Counted from the first letter of the stretch, positions 33,713 through 43,527 are shown. The stretch is DNA of 64,000 nt from Pelosinus fermentans DSM 17108 (GCF_000271485.2 NZ_AKVN02000001.1:1368001-1432000); one strand, 5' to 3'. Notes: a model not told the origin generated them from the sequence alone. Program-made: numbers and translations.

Positions 33713-35905
33713 ATGAGTAAAGTATTAGTGTTAGCGGAAAAACCTTCTGTTGGTAGGGATTTAGCCAGAGTATTACGTTGTAATCGAAAAGAAAATGGCT
33801 ATTTTGAGGGAGAAAAACATATTGTTACCTGGGCATTAGGACATTTAGTAACCTTAGCAGATCCAGAAGTGTATGATGATAAGTATAAATCCTGGAAGCT
33901 GGAAGATTTACCCATGCTGCCCGCACAATTAAAACTGGTTGTCATTAAGCAAAGCGGCAAACAGTTCAACACGGTAAAAACACAAATGACGCGCAAAGAT
34001 GTAAGTGAGATTGTAATTGCCACAGATGCGGGGCGGGAAGGGGAACTGGTTGCCCGCTGGATTATTGAAAAGGCACATATCAATAAACCCATTAAGCGGC
34101 TGTGGATTTCTTCCGTTACGGATAAAGCCATTAAGGAAGGCTTTAGCAAACTTAGGCCTGGCAAAGAGTATGAGAGTCTCTATGCTTCTGCCGTTGCCCG
34201 GGCGGAGGTGGATTGGCTTGTGGGAATTAATGCGACTCGCGCTCTAACATGCAAATACAATGCCCAGCTTTCTTGCGGCAGAGTACAAACGCCAACTTTA
34301 GCCATTATTGCAGCCAGAGAAGAGGAAATTAAAACCTTTAAACCAAAAGAATATTATGGAATTTCTGCAACTGGCAGCAATCATTTAAAATTAATTTGGC
34401 AGGATAAGAATACAAAAAATACGCGAACTTTTGATAAAAGCGTTTGTGAAGCACTATTAAATACGGTTAAAAATAAAAATGCTGAAGTGGTGGAAATCGA
34501 CAAAGCTTATAAAAAGAAGTTTTCTCCCCAATTATATGATTTAACAGAACTGCAGCGAGATGGTAACCGTCTATTTGGTTTTTCACCAAAAGAAACTACC
34601 TCTATTATGCAAAGATTGTATGAGAATTATAAGGTGCTAACCTACCCTCGTACGGATTCAAGATATATTTCTACGGATATTGTCGACACCCTCAAAGACC
34701 GAGTCAAAGCATGCAGTGTAGGTCCTTATTCTCAAATAGCCTCTGCCATTTTGAAAAAGCCCATCAAAGGGAATTCCTCTTTTGTTGATAATAATAAAGT
34801 CTCTGATCATCATGCAATTATCCCAACAGAACAGATGCCAATGCTAAGTTCTATGAGTGATATGGAGAGAAAAATATATGATTTAGTTGTAAAACGATTT
34901 TTAGCAGCCTTATATCCGCCATTTGAGTATGAGCAAATCACTCTAAAAGCTAAAATAGGCGGCGAAGTTTTTATTGCCACGGGTAAAACGATTATTGCCC
35001 AAGGATGGAAGGCAATTTATGAACATGCTGGTGAGGACGATGAGGCAAAAGAAGATGTAGTAGAACAATTATTACCCAAGATCAATCGAGGGGACACTAT
35101 ATCGATTACTAATGTGAGTCTTACCAAGGGAGAGACGAAACCTCCTGCACCTTTTAATGAAGGTACCTTATTATCCGCTATGGAGAATCCTGTTAAGTAC
35201 ATGAGTAATGAAAGTGAAGCCTTGAAAAAAACCATTGGAGAAACAGGCGGCCTCGGCACGGTAGCTACAAGAGCGGATGTGATTGAGAAATTATTTAATA
35301 GCTTCTTAATCGAAAAGAATGGCAAGAATATTTTTATTACTGCCAAAGGAAAACAACTGCTGGCATTGGTTCCTGAAGATTTAAAATCCCCAGCCTTGAC
35401 GGCTCAATGGGAACAAAAACTAGGCTATATTGCAAAAGGAAGCTTGAATAAAAATATCTTTATTAATGACATGAAAAAATATGCGCAAGTGGTTGTAAGT
35501 GAGATCAAAAACAGCCAAGATAAGTTTAGGCATGACAATCTTACTAGAACAAAATGTCCGGAATGTGGAAAGTTCATGTTAGAAGTGAATGGCAAGAAGG
35601 GAAAAATGCTTGTTTGTCAGGATCGAGAATGTGGGCATCGTAAAAATCTCTCCATAATAACGAATGCCAGGTGTTCTACTTGCCATAAGAAATTGGAGTT
35701 ACGCGGTGAGGGTGAAGGGCAGATCTTTGTCTGCAGCTGCGGTTTCCGAGAAAAACTCTCTACTTTCAATGAACGAAAAAAGAAGGAAAGCACCAAAAGC
35801 TCAAAGGGAGAAGTTGCTAAATATATGAGAGAGCAAAGTAAAGGAAGCGATGGACCGTTTAATTCTGCTATGGCAGAAGCCCTGGCAAAATTGCAGCTAA
35901 AATAG
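33713..35905 (+). CDS. topB: DNA topoisomerase III
   Basis: A 730-residue type IA topoisomerase that relaxes and decatenates DNA by single-strand passage. The Toprim domain begins KVLVLAEKPSVGRDLARVL and includes the ATDAGREGELVARW metal site. The catalytic tyrosine is in VLTYPRTDSRYIS near residue 308. The C-terminus carries cysteine pairs CPECGKFML, CQDREC, CSTC and CSCGF, zinc-ribbon motifs. Size and motifs match Firmicute TopB. GGGAAAGGAC precedes the ATG. It stands alone, ended by a hairpin. Confidence 0.95.
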   Translation: MSKVLVLAEKPSVGRDLARVLRCNRKENGYFEGEKHIVTWALGHLVTLADPEVYDDKYKSWKLEDLPMLPAQLKLVVIKQSGKQFNTVKTQMTRKDVSEIVIATDAGREGELVARWIIEKAHINKPIKRLWISSVTDKAIKEGFSKLRPGKEYESLYASAVARAEVDWLVGINATRALTCKYNAQLSCGRVQTPTLAIIAAREEEIKTFKPKEYYGISATGSNHLKLIWQDKNTKNTRTFDKSVCEALLNTVKNKNAEVVEIDKAYKKKFSPQLYDLTELQRDGNRLFGFSPKETTSIMQRLYENYKVLTYPRTDSRYISTDIVDTLKDRVKACSVGPYSQIASAILKKPIKGNSSFVDNNKVSDHHAIIPTEQMPMLSSMSDMERKIYDLVVKRFLAALYPPFEYEQITLKAKIGGEVFIATGKTIIAQGWKAIYEHAGEDDEAKEDVVEQLLPKINRGDTISITNVSLTKGETKPPAPFNEGTLLSAMENPVKYMSNESEALKKTIGETGGLGTVATRADVIEKLFNSFLIEKNGKNIFITAKGKQLLALVPEDLKSPALTAQWEQKLGYIAKGSLNKNIFINDMKKYAQVVVSEIKNSQDKFRHDNLTRTKCPECGKFMLEVNGKKGKMLVCQDRECGHRKNLSIITNARCSTCHKKLELRGEGEGQIFVCSCGFREKLSTFNERKKKESTKSSKGEVAKYMREQSKGSDGPFNSAMAEALAKLQLK

Positions 35906-35917
35906 AATCTGAAATGG

Positions 35918-35953
35918 AAAAGGCCAGTAACCTGCGAAGGTGCTGGCCTTTTT
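35918..35953 (+). terminator. Terminator of topB
   Basis: AAAAGGCCAG pairs with CTGGCCTTTTT; loop of about 16 bases; directly behind the gene. Confidence 0.85.
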
Positions 35954-35990
35954 GTAGTATAGGATTTATAAGCTTTTGGAGCAAAAACAC

Positions 35991-36099
35991 GAAACCGTGA
36001 AGTTAATAGTTCGCGTATGTTTACTTCGTGTTCTTTCTATTCTTCGCGTCTTCGCGGTTCAAAGGCTTTATTTTTTAAAGATGCAAAGTATTTTTCTTA
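35991..36099. repeat. Dispersed palindromic repeat, family C, with tail
   Basis: GAAACCGTGAAG on the left; TTCTTCGCGTCTTCGCGGTT on the right; tail TTTTTTAAAGATGCAAAG and a T-run resembles the tails at 12012 and 29637. The 36100-36294 stretch is AT-rich with no gene. Confidence 0.65.
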
Positions 36100-36294
36100 C
36101 TTAATTATTCTTAATACTGTTTAATTTTTGCAGTTAAATATATTTTCAAAATTTTTATTAGCAATATAAACAAGGAAATTTCAAATTAACGGAGAAGTTT
36201 ACAAAAAGTTACATGTAATGCTATTCTTATCAAATTTTTTGGAAAAAGATAAAAGAGGCGACAAAATGATTCCTAAGTTTGTTTTGAGGTTACT

Positions 36295-38139
36295 ATGAAA
36301 ATAAAAAAACAATCTATCGGATTTCAGTTTATTGTATGGACATTATTAGTTTGTATCGCACCTTTCGTTGCGGGTGGACTCTATATAGAGAAGGTGATAA
36401 CGAAGCAGGTACATGAGAATTTTGAATATTATACCTATGAAATATTAAGAAAAATACATAATAAGATTGATGATGGATCGATTAAACCAGTTTATGAGGC
36501 TATATCATTATTGGCGATGGACGACCGAACAGCAGAAGTCATTAAATTTATAGGCGATAAGCAAATTAAAAATCCTGAGATGCTTGACTCTAAGATTTAT
36601 CAATTCGTTGTTAACTATTCGGGTATATTTCCCCGTATGATGCTCGTTGGGTTAGGGACAGAGCAAGGGGGATACTTAGAGTATCCTGGTTTTTTTACAG
36701 AGTCTGGATATGATTCTAGGTCACGAATGTGGTATCAAGAAGCAGTTAATCATAAAGGTACTGCTTATTTAACAGACCCTTATGCCATGAAAACGACAGG
36801 AGAAATAGTTGTTGCATTTTCACGTACTGTTCAATACAAAGATAAAATACTTGGTGTGGTAGTAGCTGGCTGGAATGTGGAAGATTTAGGAAAAAGGATA
36901 GAGGAATTTAAAATTGGGACAAATGGTTATGTAATTTTGCTAAGTCAAAATAATAAAGTTATTGTTTGTTCTAAGCATAATGAATGGCTGATGAAAACTC
37001 CACTAGAAATTGGTATTCCTGAGTTAGTTGATTTGGCAGATGATGGGAAGATATATCGTGTTATTATTGAAGGTAAAAGACAATTAGTCTCTGTTAATCG
37101 ATCTCCTATATCAGGTTGGAAAGCCATCGCTATTATTGATGAGAGTGAATTAGCAGAGAAAGTAAGCCAAATAATGAAACCAATTTTTATTACTTGTATT
37201 GTGATGCTATTTTTAATTCTAGGCTCGATTTTTTGGATCACCAAAAAATATGTGATAGAGCCAATCAGTGAGTTAACTGAGGGGGTTACAGCTCTTAGTA
37301 ATGGAGATTTGGAATTTAGGGTACCTTTAGGACGGAAGAATGAATTTGGTATCTTAGCAGTTGCTTTTAATGAGATGGCTGACAAATTGAAGGCTAATTT
37401 TAAAAAAATCCAGCAGCAAAATGAAATGATTTTATGGAATACAATTAGGCAAAAAGAAATAGAAAAGCAGATTGCCAGGCTTGATCGCTTAAATATCATT
37501 GGGGAAATGGCAGCAGGGATTGCCCATGAAGTACGTAACCCTATGACTACTGTACGAGGCTTCCTGCAAATGCTCGCCAAAAAAGAACATGATTCGCCTA
37601 ACTTTTCTTTTTATGGTCTTATGATTGAGGAATTAGATCGGGCCAATAGCATTATATCAGAATTTCTATCTCTGGCAAAAAATAAAGCCGTTAATCTTGA
37701 ATATGCAAATCTGAATCATATTATTGAAGCCATTATTCCTCTTATTGAAGCAGATGCCAGAATCAGTAATAAAAGTATTGTATTAGAATTAAGTGAAATT
37801 CCCGAATTGCTGATTGATGAGAAAGAAATTAGGCAAGTAATTCTTAACATGGTGAGAAATGGATTGGAAGCAATGGATGAGAAAGGAGAAGTCAGAGTAA
37901 GGACGTACTGTGAAGAGAATGCAGTAGTCATGGCTATTGCAGATCAAGGGTCAGGGATTAAAGTCGAAATATTAGAAAATATAGGAATTCCTTTTCAAAC
38001 AACGAAAGAAAATGGTACCGGTTTAGGTTTACCTGTTTGCTATAGTATCGCAGCTAGACATAATGCTAAAATTAGCGTGAAAACAGGAGATGACGGGACG
38101 GAGTTCTTTGTTAAGTTTGAAAGGCTACAAGATAATTAA
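36295..38139 (+). CDS. Orphan sensor histidine kinase, sporulation-kinase-like
   Basis: A 614-residue membrane sensor kinase. One membrane segment (FIVWTLLVCIAPFVAGG), a dCache-type sensor (SRSRMWYQEAVNHKGTAYLT), a second segment (IFITCIVMLFLILGSIFWI), HAMP, then HisKA with GIAHEVRNPMTTVRGFLQ (His about 411). This form of the H box is common in Bacillus/Clostridium sporulation kinases. The ATPase domain has NMVRNGLEAMD (N box), ADQGSGI and NGTGLGLPV (G boxes). No response regulator gene is adjacent. It may feed Spo0A or Spo0F (inferred). GAGG lies before the ATG. Confidence 0.88.
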   Translation: MKIKKQSIGFQFIVWTLLVCIAPFVAGGLYIEKVITKQVHENFEYYTYEILRKIHNKIDDGSIKPVYEAISLLAMDDRTAEVIKFIGDKQIKNPEMLDSKIYQFVVNYSGIFPRMMLVGLGTEQGGYLEYPGFFTESGYDSRSRMWYQEAVNHKGTAYLTDPYAMKTTGEIVVAFSRTVQYKDKILGVVVAGWNVEDLGKRIEEFKIGTNGYVILLSQNNKVIVCSKHNEWLMKTPLEIGIPELVDLADDGKIYRVIIEGKRQLVSVNRSPISGWKAIAIIDESELAEKVSQIMKPIFITCIVMLFLILGSIFWITKKYVIEPISELTEGVTALSNGDLEFRVPLGRKNEFGILAVAFNEMADKLKANFKKIQQQNEMILWNTIRQKEIEKQIARLDRLNIIGEMAAGIAHEVRNPMTTVRGFLQMLAKKEHDSPNFSFYGLMIEELDRANSIISEFLSLAKNKAVNLEYANLNHIIEAIIPLIEADARISNKSIVLELSEIPELLIDEKEIRQVILNMVRNGLEAMDEKGEVRVRTYCEENAVVMAIADQGSGIKVEILENIGIPFQTTKENGTGLGLPVCYSIAARHNAKISVKTGDDGTEFFVKFERLQDN

Positions 38140-38162
38140 TATCCATGAAGGGATTGAAAACA

Positions 38163-38855
38163 ATGGCAGATGTAACAAAAATTGACGATAACAGTGGATA
38201 TGATATCCAGGTCTTAAATGAAAGTCATTTAGCTCAAATCCTTTATTTACAGGAAATCATAGTTAAAAACTTATCTGATCCAACAATTTATTTTGCAGAA
38301 CCAACACAGTTTTTTCATAAGCAAATCGCTATTGAAAAAAGCGTAATAGGTCTTTTTCAAAAGAAACAGTTAGTCGGTTTCCATATAGCTTCCTTTCCAG
38401 ATTTAAATGAAGAGAACCTAGGTATTGACATTGGTATAATACAAGAGGAATATTTGCAGGTTGCCCAAGTGGGCCCACTTGCTGTACATCCGGATCATAG
38501 AAAGAGAGGACTTTTTAGTAAGCTCCTTGCAAAACATTTACAAATGATTAAAGAAATGGGATATAAGCATGTATGTGCTACGGTTGCCCCCGATAATTAT
38601 CCATCTATAAAAGGTTTTATTGATAATGGTTTTGCCATTAGGCAGCTAAAAATAAAATTTAATAATCTACTTCGCTATGTAATGTATTTGGATTTAGAAA
38701 ATTGTTTAAAGCAACCCCAGTATAGTGTACGAGTACTAGGCACAGATACTGAGTCACAGAAATTTATGATTAGTTTAGGTTTTTATGGATATGATGCCTT
38801 AAAAAATGAGAATGGTTTTGACATTGTTTTTGGCCGAGATGAAATGATAGTTTAA
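38163..38855 (+). CDS. GNAT family N-acetyltransferase
   Basis: A 230-residue acetyltransferase. The acetyl-CoA motif is VGPLAVHPDHRKRGLFSKLL near residue 103, followed by VCATVAPDNYPSIKGFIDNG, giving motif A and B of GNAT enzymes. The substrate is not evident; the length suggests a small-molecule (amino acid) acceptor. The ATG at 38163 has AAGGG upstream at somewhat long spacing; ATG 38145 is possible. It sits between the kinase and a racemase gene, all in one direction, so an operon is plausible. Confidence 0.78.
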   Translation: MADVTKIDDNSGYDIQVLNESHLAQILYLQEIIVKNLSDPTIYFAEPTQFFHKQIAIEKSVIGLFQKKQLVGFHIASFPDLNEENLGIDIGIIQEEYLQVAQVGPLAVHPDHRKRGLFSKLLAKHLQMIKEMGYKHVCATVAPDNYPSIKGFIDNGFAIRQLKIKFNNLLRYVMYLDLENCLKQPQYSVRVLGTDTESQKFMISLGFYGYDALKNENGFDIVFGRDEMIV

Positions 38856-38891
38856 ATTGATTAGTTGAATTAGATATAAGGGGGAGTTATT

Positions 38892-39608
38892 TTGAAAACT
38901 TGTGGTATTGTCGGCGGTATGGGACCGGAGGCAAGCGCACTGTTTTATATGAAGATTGTCAAACAATTTGTACATACTAAAGGATATCCTCCCATTCTTA
39001 TGTATAGTGTTCCCGAACCTTTTCAAATCGCCGATTGTTTTTTACAACGTAACGAAGAGGGAAACTTGCTGGAACAACTTGTGATTGAAGGTATTAAGAC
39101 AATACATGATAACGTGGATTTTTGTGTAATTCCTTGTAATACAGCTCATATTTATATCAATACAATTCGGCAGGTTTCAAAAGTTCCTGTGTTTAGTATC
39201 GTGGAAGAAACCTGCAGATATCTTAAACTGCATAAAATAAAAAAGGTAGGGATTTTAGCCACTACTGCATCTGTTGACAATCAACTATATACAAAACCCC
39301 TGTACGAGAGTAATATAGTTCCAATACTACCCGCGATATATCAGCAAAAAACTGTGTCAGAAATCATATATCGATTGGTAAAAGGAGAAATTTTAGCATC
39401 TGATAAAGCAGCATTACTGACGATTATCGGCAGTCTAAAGGAAATGGGTGCTGAATGTGTGATATTAGCTTGTACCGATTTACCTATTCTGCTTTCTCAG
39501 GATGATATTGATTTTCCTCTGTTTGATACCTTAGATATATTAGCAGAAGTAGCTAAAAATGCAATAATAGGTGAATATACAGTTGGTAATGCGTTAAGTA
39601 CAGCATAA
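38892..39608 (+). CDS. Aspartate/glutamate racemase family protein
   Basis: A 238-residue Asp/Glu racemase-fold enzyme. It begins TCGIVGGMGPEASALFYMKI. The two catalytic cysteines are in CVIPCNTAH (about 82) and VILACTDLPILL (about 195). PLFDTLDILAEV is at the C-terminal end. It would racemise aspartate or a related amino acid, but members with other substrates exist. The TTG start follows AAGGGGGAG. It is 36 bases after the GNAT gene. The pair could process a D-amino acid (inferred). Confidence 0.88.
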   Translation: MKTCGIVGGMGPEASALFYMKIVKQFVHTKGYPPILMYSVPEPFQIADCFLQRNEEGNLLEQLVIEGIKTIHDNVDFCVIPCNTAHIYINTIRQVSKVPVFSIVEETCRYLKLHKIKKVGILATTASVDNQLYTKPLYESNIVPILPAIYQQKTVSEIIYRLVKGEILASDKAALLTIIGSLKEMGAECVILACTDLPILLSQDDIDFPLFDTLDILAEVAKNAIIGEYTVGNALSTA

Positions 39609-39647
39609 ACATTATAAATTTAAGCTGCTCTTCAAAATTTCTATCTT

Positions 39648-39675
39648 TTGCATTTGATAACCGGTGTGTTACAAT
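39648..39675 (+). promoter_or_regulatory. Candidate promoter of ppnP
   Basis: TTGCAT (39648-39653), 16-base spacer, TACAAT (39670-39675), about 70 bases before the start. Confidence 0.5.
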
Positions 39676-39745
39676 GAAAAAAAGCAAAAAATATAGATCG
39701 CCTACTACTGTATAATGAAGATGGGAAAGACAAGGGGGAAAACGC

Positions 39746-40060
39746 GTGGATCAATTTAAAAATGTTTCGATTGTAAAAAAGGCAAATGTATATTTTGAGG
39801 GGAAGGTAACGAGCCGAACTGTTCTTTTTGCTGATGGAACTAGAAAGACCTTGGGAATTATGCTGCCAGGGGAATATGAGTTTAGTACTGACGCTGCTGA
39901 AGTTATGGAGATTTTGGCAGGAGAGCTAGAAGTATTGTTACCAGGTGAAAGCACCTGGAATGTATATACAGGCGGAGATGACTTCCAAGTTCCAGCTAAT
40001 TCACGTTTTTCGTTAAAAGTAAAAATCGTTGCGGATTATTGTTGTTCATATGAAGAATAA
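39746..40060 (+). CDS. ppnP: Pyrimidine/purine nucleoside phosphorylase
   Basis: A 104-residue cupin of the PpnP (formerly DUF1255/YaiE) family: [51 protein letters not shown] and [14 protein letters not shown]. Family members phosphorolyse nucleosides to free bases and pentose 1-phosphate. The GTG start has AAGGGGGAAAA upstream. It is a single-gene unit followed by an 11-bp terminator. Confidence 0.92.
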   Translation: MDQFKNVSIVKKANVYFEGKVTSRTVLFADGTRKTLGIMLPGEYEFSTDAAEVMEILAGELEVLLPGESTWNVYTGGDDFQVPANSRFSLKVKIVADYCCSYEE

Positions 40061-40091
40061 TTCATGAAAAGAATGTAGCAGATACATACTG

Positions 40092-40129
40092 TTGTCACAA
40101 GCGTATGCTTGTGACAATCTTTATTTTTT
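40092..40129 (+). terminator. Terminator of ppnP
   Basis: Perfect 11-bp stem (TTGTCACAAGC with GCTTGTGACAA, 4-base loop) followed by TCTTTATTTTTT. It also argues against starting the next gene at 40092. Confidence 0.88.
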
Positions 40130-40154
40130 GTACACAAAGAGAGGAGAACGTTTT

Positions 40155-41402
40155 TTGAGAGTGTTAAGGATCCTATTTTTAAGTATTGCGCTGTTTCTGG
40201 TAACGGTAAATGGCTATGCCCAAAACGATAAAATACAGCTTGTATGGCACAATGCTGAGGATGCAGTTATGTATGAATTGGAGATCGCCAATCGTCCCAT
40301 TAAGAATAATAAGAAAGCTTCTGCCAAGCAATTTGTTTATAGTACAACCAAGATTTCTACTCCTGGTATTGAATTGGATGCAGCTTTATTTAAAGGCGAA
40401 AAACTAAAAAAGCTATATTATCGTGTTCGTCCTTTAGATTTCGATAAGAATCCTCGTGCTGCTTTTTCAGATCCGATTCCTTTAAGCGAAGGAGTTCTTA
40501 ATCCTGTTAAGCCAACCATTACATCCAGCTTAAAAAAGAGTCACCCCCTGCCGCTATATCCTGTATATTCATGGATACCAGTATTAGGAGCTGATTCTTA
40601 TGAAGTGGAAATATTGAGTGCTTTGCCAGAGAACCCCAACGGAGTGGAAGCATCAAAATATAGAATCCGTTCTTCTATAGTACAAGGCGGATTTGGATTT
40701 GATTATTATGACACTCATGCCTATGTAGAGCCAGGGACATTTTACTGGCGAGTACTTGCGTTAGATGAGAATCAAAAGCCGATTGGCAAGTATTCTGATG
40801 CAAGCCCATTGACCGTGAAAATAGGCAGCCAAAAATGGGCCGTGTTTGGCGATAGCATTACTCATGGGGGTGGAGCCATTTCGAATCCGCCATCGGATGA
40901 ACGTTTTGAATATGTCTCATACTTGCCTTTCCCTGTGAAGAATTTAGGCAGAAGCGGAGATACCAGCGAGGCGATGGTGGAGCGTTTTGAACATGACGTA
41001 CTTCCCTTTAAGCCTCAATATCTGTTTATTATGGGTGGAACGAATAGTATTCGTGGTGGCGTATCTGGAGAAGTAGTCATTGAATCCTTAGAATCACTAA
41101 AGAAAAAATGTGAGGAAAATGGAATCACGCCTATTTTCTTGACAGTCCCTCCTGTAAATCCTGAAAGAATACAGCGGGTATTTGATCAGTCAACTGCTGA
41201 TAACTGGCAGGTAGAATTAGCGAAAGTGAATGCGTTTATTCGAAATCAATCCTATGCGATTGAAATTTATTCCCTGCTGGCAGATGAGGATGGAATACTG
41301 CCAGTAAAATATGCTCAGGATGGATTGCATCCTGACATCTCAGGTAAAAAAGTTATGGCTGATTCCATCAAGAATTTTTTAAAAAATCATCCCGAGCTGT
41401 AA
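40155..41402 (+). CDS. Secreted SGNH/GDSL hydrolase
   Basis: A 415-residue exported esterase-type hydrolase. Signal peptide: VLRILFLSIALFLVTVNGYA. The mature N-terminal half (to about 230) has fibronectin-like repeats (IQLVWHNAEDAVMYELEI, YPVYSWIPVLGADSYEVEI). The C-terminal half is SGNH: block I VFGDSITHGGGA, block III MGGTNSIRGG (N replaced by a T-N arrangement) and block V DGLHPDISG with the catalytic Asp and His. The TTG start at 40155 has GAGGAG 8 bases upstream. Likely acts on cell-envelope acyl esters (inferred). Confidence 0.88.
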   Translation: MRVLRILFLSIALFLVTVNGYAQNDKIQLVWHNAEDAVMYELEIANRPIKNNKKASAKQFVYSTTKISTPGIELDAALFKGEKLKKLYYRVRPLDFDKNPRAAFSDPIPLSEGVLNPVKPTITSSLKKSHPLPLYPVYSWIPVLGADSYEVEILSALPENPNGVEASKYRIRSSIVQGGFGFDYYDTHAYVEPGTFYWRVLALDENQKPIGKYSDASPLTVKIGSQKWAVFGDSITHGGGAISNPPSDERFEYVSYLPFPVKNLGRSGDTSEAMVERFEHDVLPFKPQYLFIMGGTNSIRGGVSGEVVIESLESLKKKCEENGITPIFLTVPPVNPERIQRVFDQSTADNWQVELAKVNAFIRNQSYAIEIYSLLADEDGILPVKYAQDGLHPDISGKKVMADSIKNFLKNHPEL

Positions 41403-41430
41403 AGCCGTACTGAATACATGCTATACAAAA

Positions 41431-41470
41431 CACCGATTGCGAATTTTCGCATCGGTGCTTTTGCTTTTCG
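41431..41470 (+). terminator. Terminator after the SGNH hydrolase gene
   Basis: CACCGATTGCGAA pairs with TTCGCATCGGTG (one bulge) followed by CTTTTGCTTTT. Confidence 0.82.
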
Positions 41471-41543
41471 ACCTGAATGCAGACGTTTTCTCTTGGATAA
41501 GCTATGTGTAATGAATAAAGGCAGGTCGTAAGGGGAGGCACTA

Positions 41544-42218
41544 GTGAGAATTTTAGTTGTAGAAGATGATCAGATGCTGCGGGAAGTGGTTGTTGCTGTG
41601 CTCAAAGAAGAAGAATACTTGATTCATGAGACAGGAAATGGCGAGGAAGGATTATATTTAGCATTGCAGAATGTCCATGACTTATTAATACTTGATATTA
41701 TGCTTCCAGAAGTCAGTGGTTTAGAGATTGTAAAAACACTGCGTTTGCAGAACATTTCCATGCCTATTATGCTTTTAACGGCAAAGGACAGCGTACAAGA
41801 TCGGGTAATCGGCTTAAATAGCGGTGCCGATGATTATTTGGTGAAACCTTTTGCCATTCCAGAGTTATTAGCGAGAGTGAAAGCCTTATTAAGACGTACA
41901 GGCATGGGAGGGAAAGAAGGAGAGCTTTTGTATGGCGACATCTCTGTGAATTTCAAATTAAGAGATGGCTTTGTAGATAAAAATGCTTTGCAGTTAACGA
42001 GTAAAGAGTATGATTTACTCGAATACCTGATATTAAACCAAGGTCATATCTTGACCAGAGAACAAATCTTTGATCGAATATGGGGCTTTGAGTCAGAAAC
42101 CACGATTGGAATTGTGGATTTATATATTCACTATCTTCGCAAGAAATTAACGGCTCAAGGCAGCCAGATCGTAATACAAACGATTCGTGGAGCAGGTTTT
42201 ATGATGAAGGAGAAGTAA
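41544..42218 (+). CDS. OmpR-family response regulator
   Basis: A 224-residue regulator. The receiver domain has VVEDDQMLREVV, the phosphorylated aspartate in DLLILDIMLPEVSG near 51, MLLTAKD and the lysine in DDYLVKPF. The C-terminal winged helix has LQLTSKEYDLLEYLILNQGH and QTIRGAGFMM. GTG start after GGGGAGG. The kinase gene begins 3 bases after its stop. The TolC-MacA-MacB operon follows the kinase and is a plausible target. Confidence 0.93.
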   Translation: MRILVVEDDQMLREVVVAVLKEEEYLIHETGNGEEGLYLALQNVHDLLILDIMLPEVSGLEIVKTLRLQNISMPIMLLTAKDSVQDRVIGLNSGADDYLVKPFAIPELLARVKALLRRTGMGGKEGELLYGDISVNFKLRDGFVDKNALQLTSKEYDLLEYLILNQGHILTREQIFDRIWGFESETTIGIVDLYIHYLRKKLTAQGSQIVIQTIRGAGFMMKEK

Positions 42219-42220
42219 TC

Positions 42221-43492
42221 ATGTTCCAGAAAACCTTACGAAGATTGACGCTGGTAAATTCCATAGTATTTTTAGTGATTTTTATTATTTTTGGCGGAAC
42301 CTTGTATGGATACGTAGCCAGGCAGATTTTTGATGATATTGATGAATCCATGGAACGCAGAGTAAATGCTTTTCGCATTCCAAACATTCGTCTAAGGGAT
42401 GGAGGACCGCCCCTGATTTTTTTTGAATCCCGCATACTGATTTTGCTGCGAGATATAGAGGGAAAGATTATCAATCTTCATACCTATCCCATTGAAGGAT
42501 TACCACCCGAAGTTCTGGATTTTCTTGAAACAGCCAGTACCGAAAAATGGCAGACACCAAAAATCGATCATCATGTGTATCGCATTTTATCGAATCCCTA
42601 TCCTTATACGGATGAGACCATTGTGTTTAAGGATCGTCCTATTAAAGTCAAAGATGTTATAGCCATTAGTATAGTTGACTCCGAGTTAGCCATGCTAAGG
42701 CGATTTTTAATTATTATATTCATTGGACAGCTTATTGGTATGACAGCCATTGTGTTAGGCAGTTATTATTTGGCTCGCCGTGCCTTAGTGCCCATTCAAG
42801 CGGCATGGGAAAAACAGCAGCAGTTTGTGGCTGATGCTTCTCATGAACTGCGCACTCCCCTTGCTGTTATCAAAAGTAATGCAGAACTCTTATTACGTAG
42901 TCCTGAGCATACCATAGAGTTAGAAACCATCCGCATTACTAATGTCATTCGAGAAACCATACGCATGAGCAAATTGGTTTCCACTCTTTTTACGTTAGCG
43001 AGAGCAGATGCAAATCAAATGGAAATTGAAGCAGTGCCGATACTATTAAATGAAATCATTGATAGGGTTGTAGAACAGTTTGTACCTTTGGCCCAGATGC
43101 AGGGTGTTTCCTTAGATGTAAAATGCAGTGATACAATCTGGTTGTCAGCAGACCGGGAAAGACTGCACCAATTATTCGTCATTTTATTAGATAATGCGAT
43201 TAAATACACACCCCAAGAAGGGAACATCCAAATTATTTGCTGCAAACATTCTAGTAAGGTCTTAATCCAGGTGAAGGATACAGGATGTGGAATTTTGCCG
43301 GCTGATTTACCCTATATTTTTGAACGTTTCTTTCGTGGTGATAAAGTTCGTTCTCGTAAGAATGGGGGAGCTGGTTTAGGATTAGCCATTGCACAGTGGA
43401 TTGTTGAAAAGCATGAAGGAAAAATATGGGTGGAAAGCCAGGCAGGCATTGGTACACAAGTCTATGTTACTCTTCCTATTGAAACATCATAA
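42221..43492 (+). CDS. Sensor histidine kinase (partner of 41544-42218)
   Basis: A 423-residue kinase with two membrane segments (IVFLVIFIIFGGTLYGYV and FLIIIFIGQLIGMTAIVLGS), a periplasmic sensor of about 125 residues, and HisKA with ADASHELRTPLAVIKSNAEL. HATPase motifs are LLDNAIKYTPQ, VKDTGCGI, FERFFRG and GGAGLGLAI. The signal is unknown. The position directly upstream of efflux genes suggests it senses envelope stress or a toxic compound. No full promoter is evident between the two genes. Confidence 0.92.
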   Translation: MFQKTLRRLTLVNSIVFLVIFIIFGGTLYGYVARQIFDDIDESMERRVNAFRIPNIRLRDGGPPLIFFESRILILLRDIEGKIINLHTYPIEGLPPEVLDFLETASTEKWQTPKIDHHVYRILSNPYPYTDETIVFKDRPIKVKDVIAISIVDSELAMLRRFLIIIFIGQLIGMTAIVLGSYYLARRALVPIQAAWEKQQQFVADASHELRTPLAVIKSNAELLLRSPEHTIELETIRITNVIRETIRMSKLVSTLFTLARADANQMEIEAVPILLNEIIDRVVEQFVPLAQMQGVSLDVKCSDTIWLSADRERLHQLFVILLDNAIKYTPQEGNIQIICCKHSSKVLIQVKDTGCGILPADLPYIFERFFRGDKVRSRKNGGAGLGLAIAQWIVEKHEGKIWVESQAGIGTQVYVTLPIETS

Positions 43493-43498
43493 TCAGCG

Positions 43499-43527
43499 AA
43501 AAGACACTTGAAAAGGTGTCTTTTTTT
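43499..43527 (+). terminator. Terminator of the two-component operon
   Basis: AAAAGACAC pairs with GTGTCTTTT, 8-base loop, followed by TTT. Confidence 0.85.

Noticed and set aside
40092-40154. Upstream extension of the SGNH hydrolase gene
   Set aside because: It would begin inside the ppnP terminator and hide the signal peptide; the TTG at 40155 has a good RBS.
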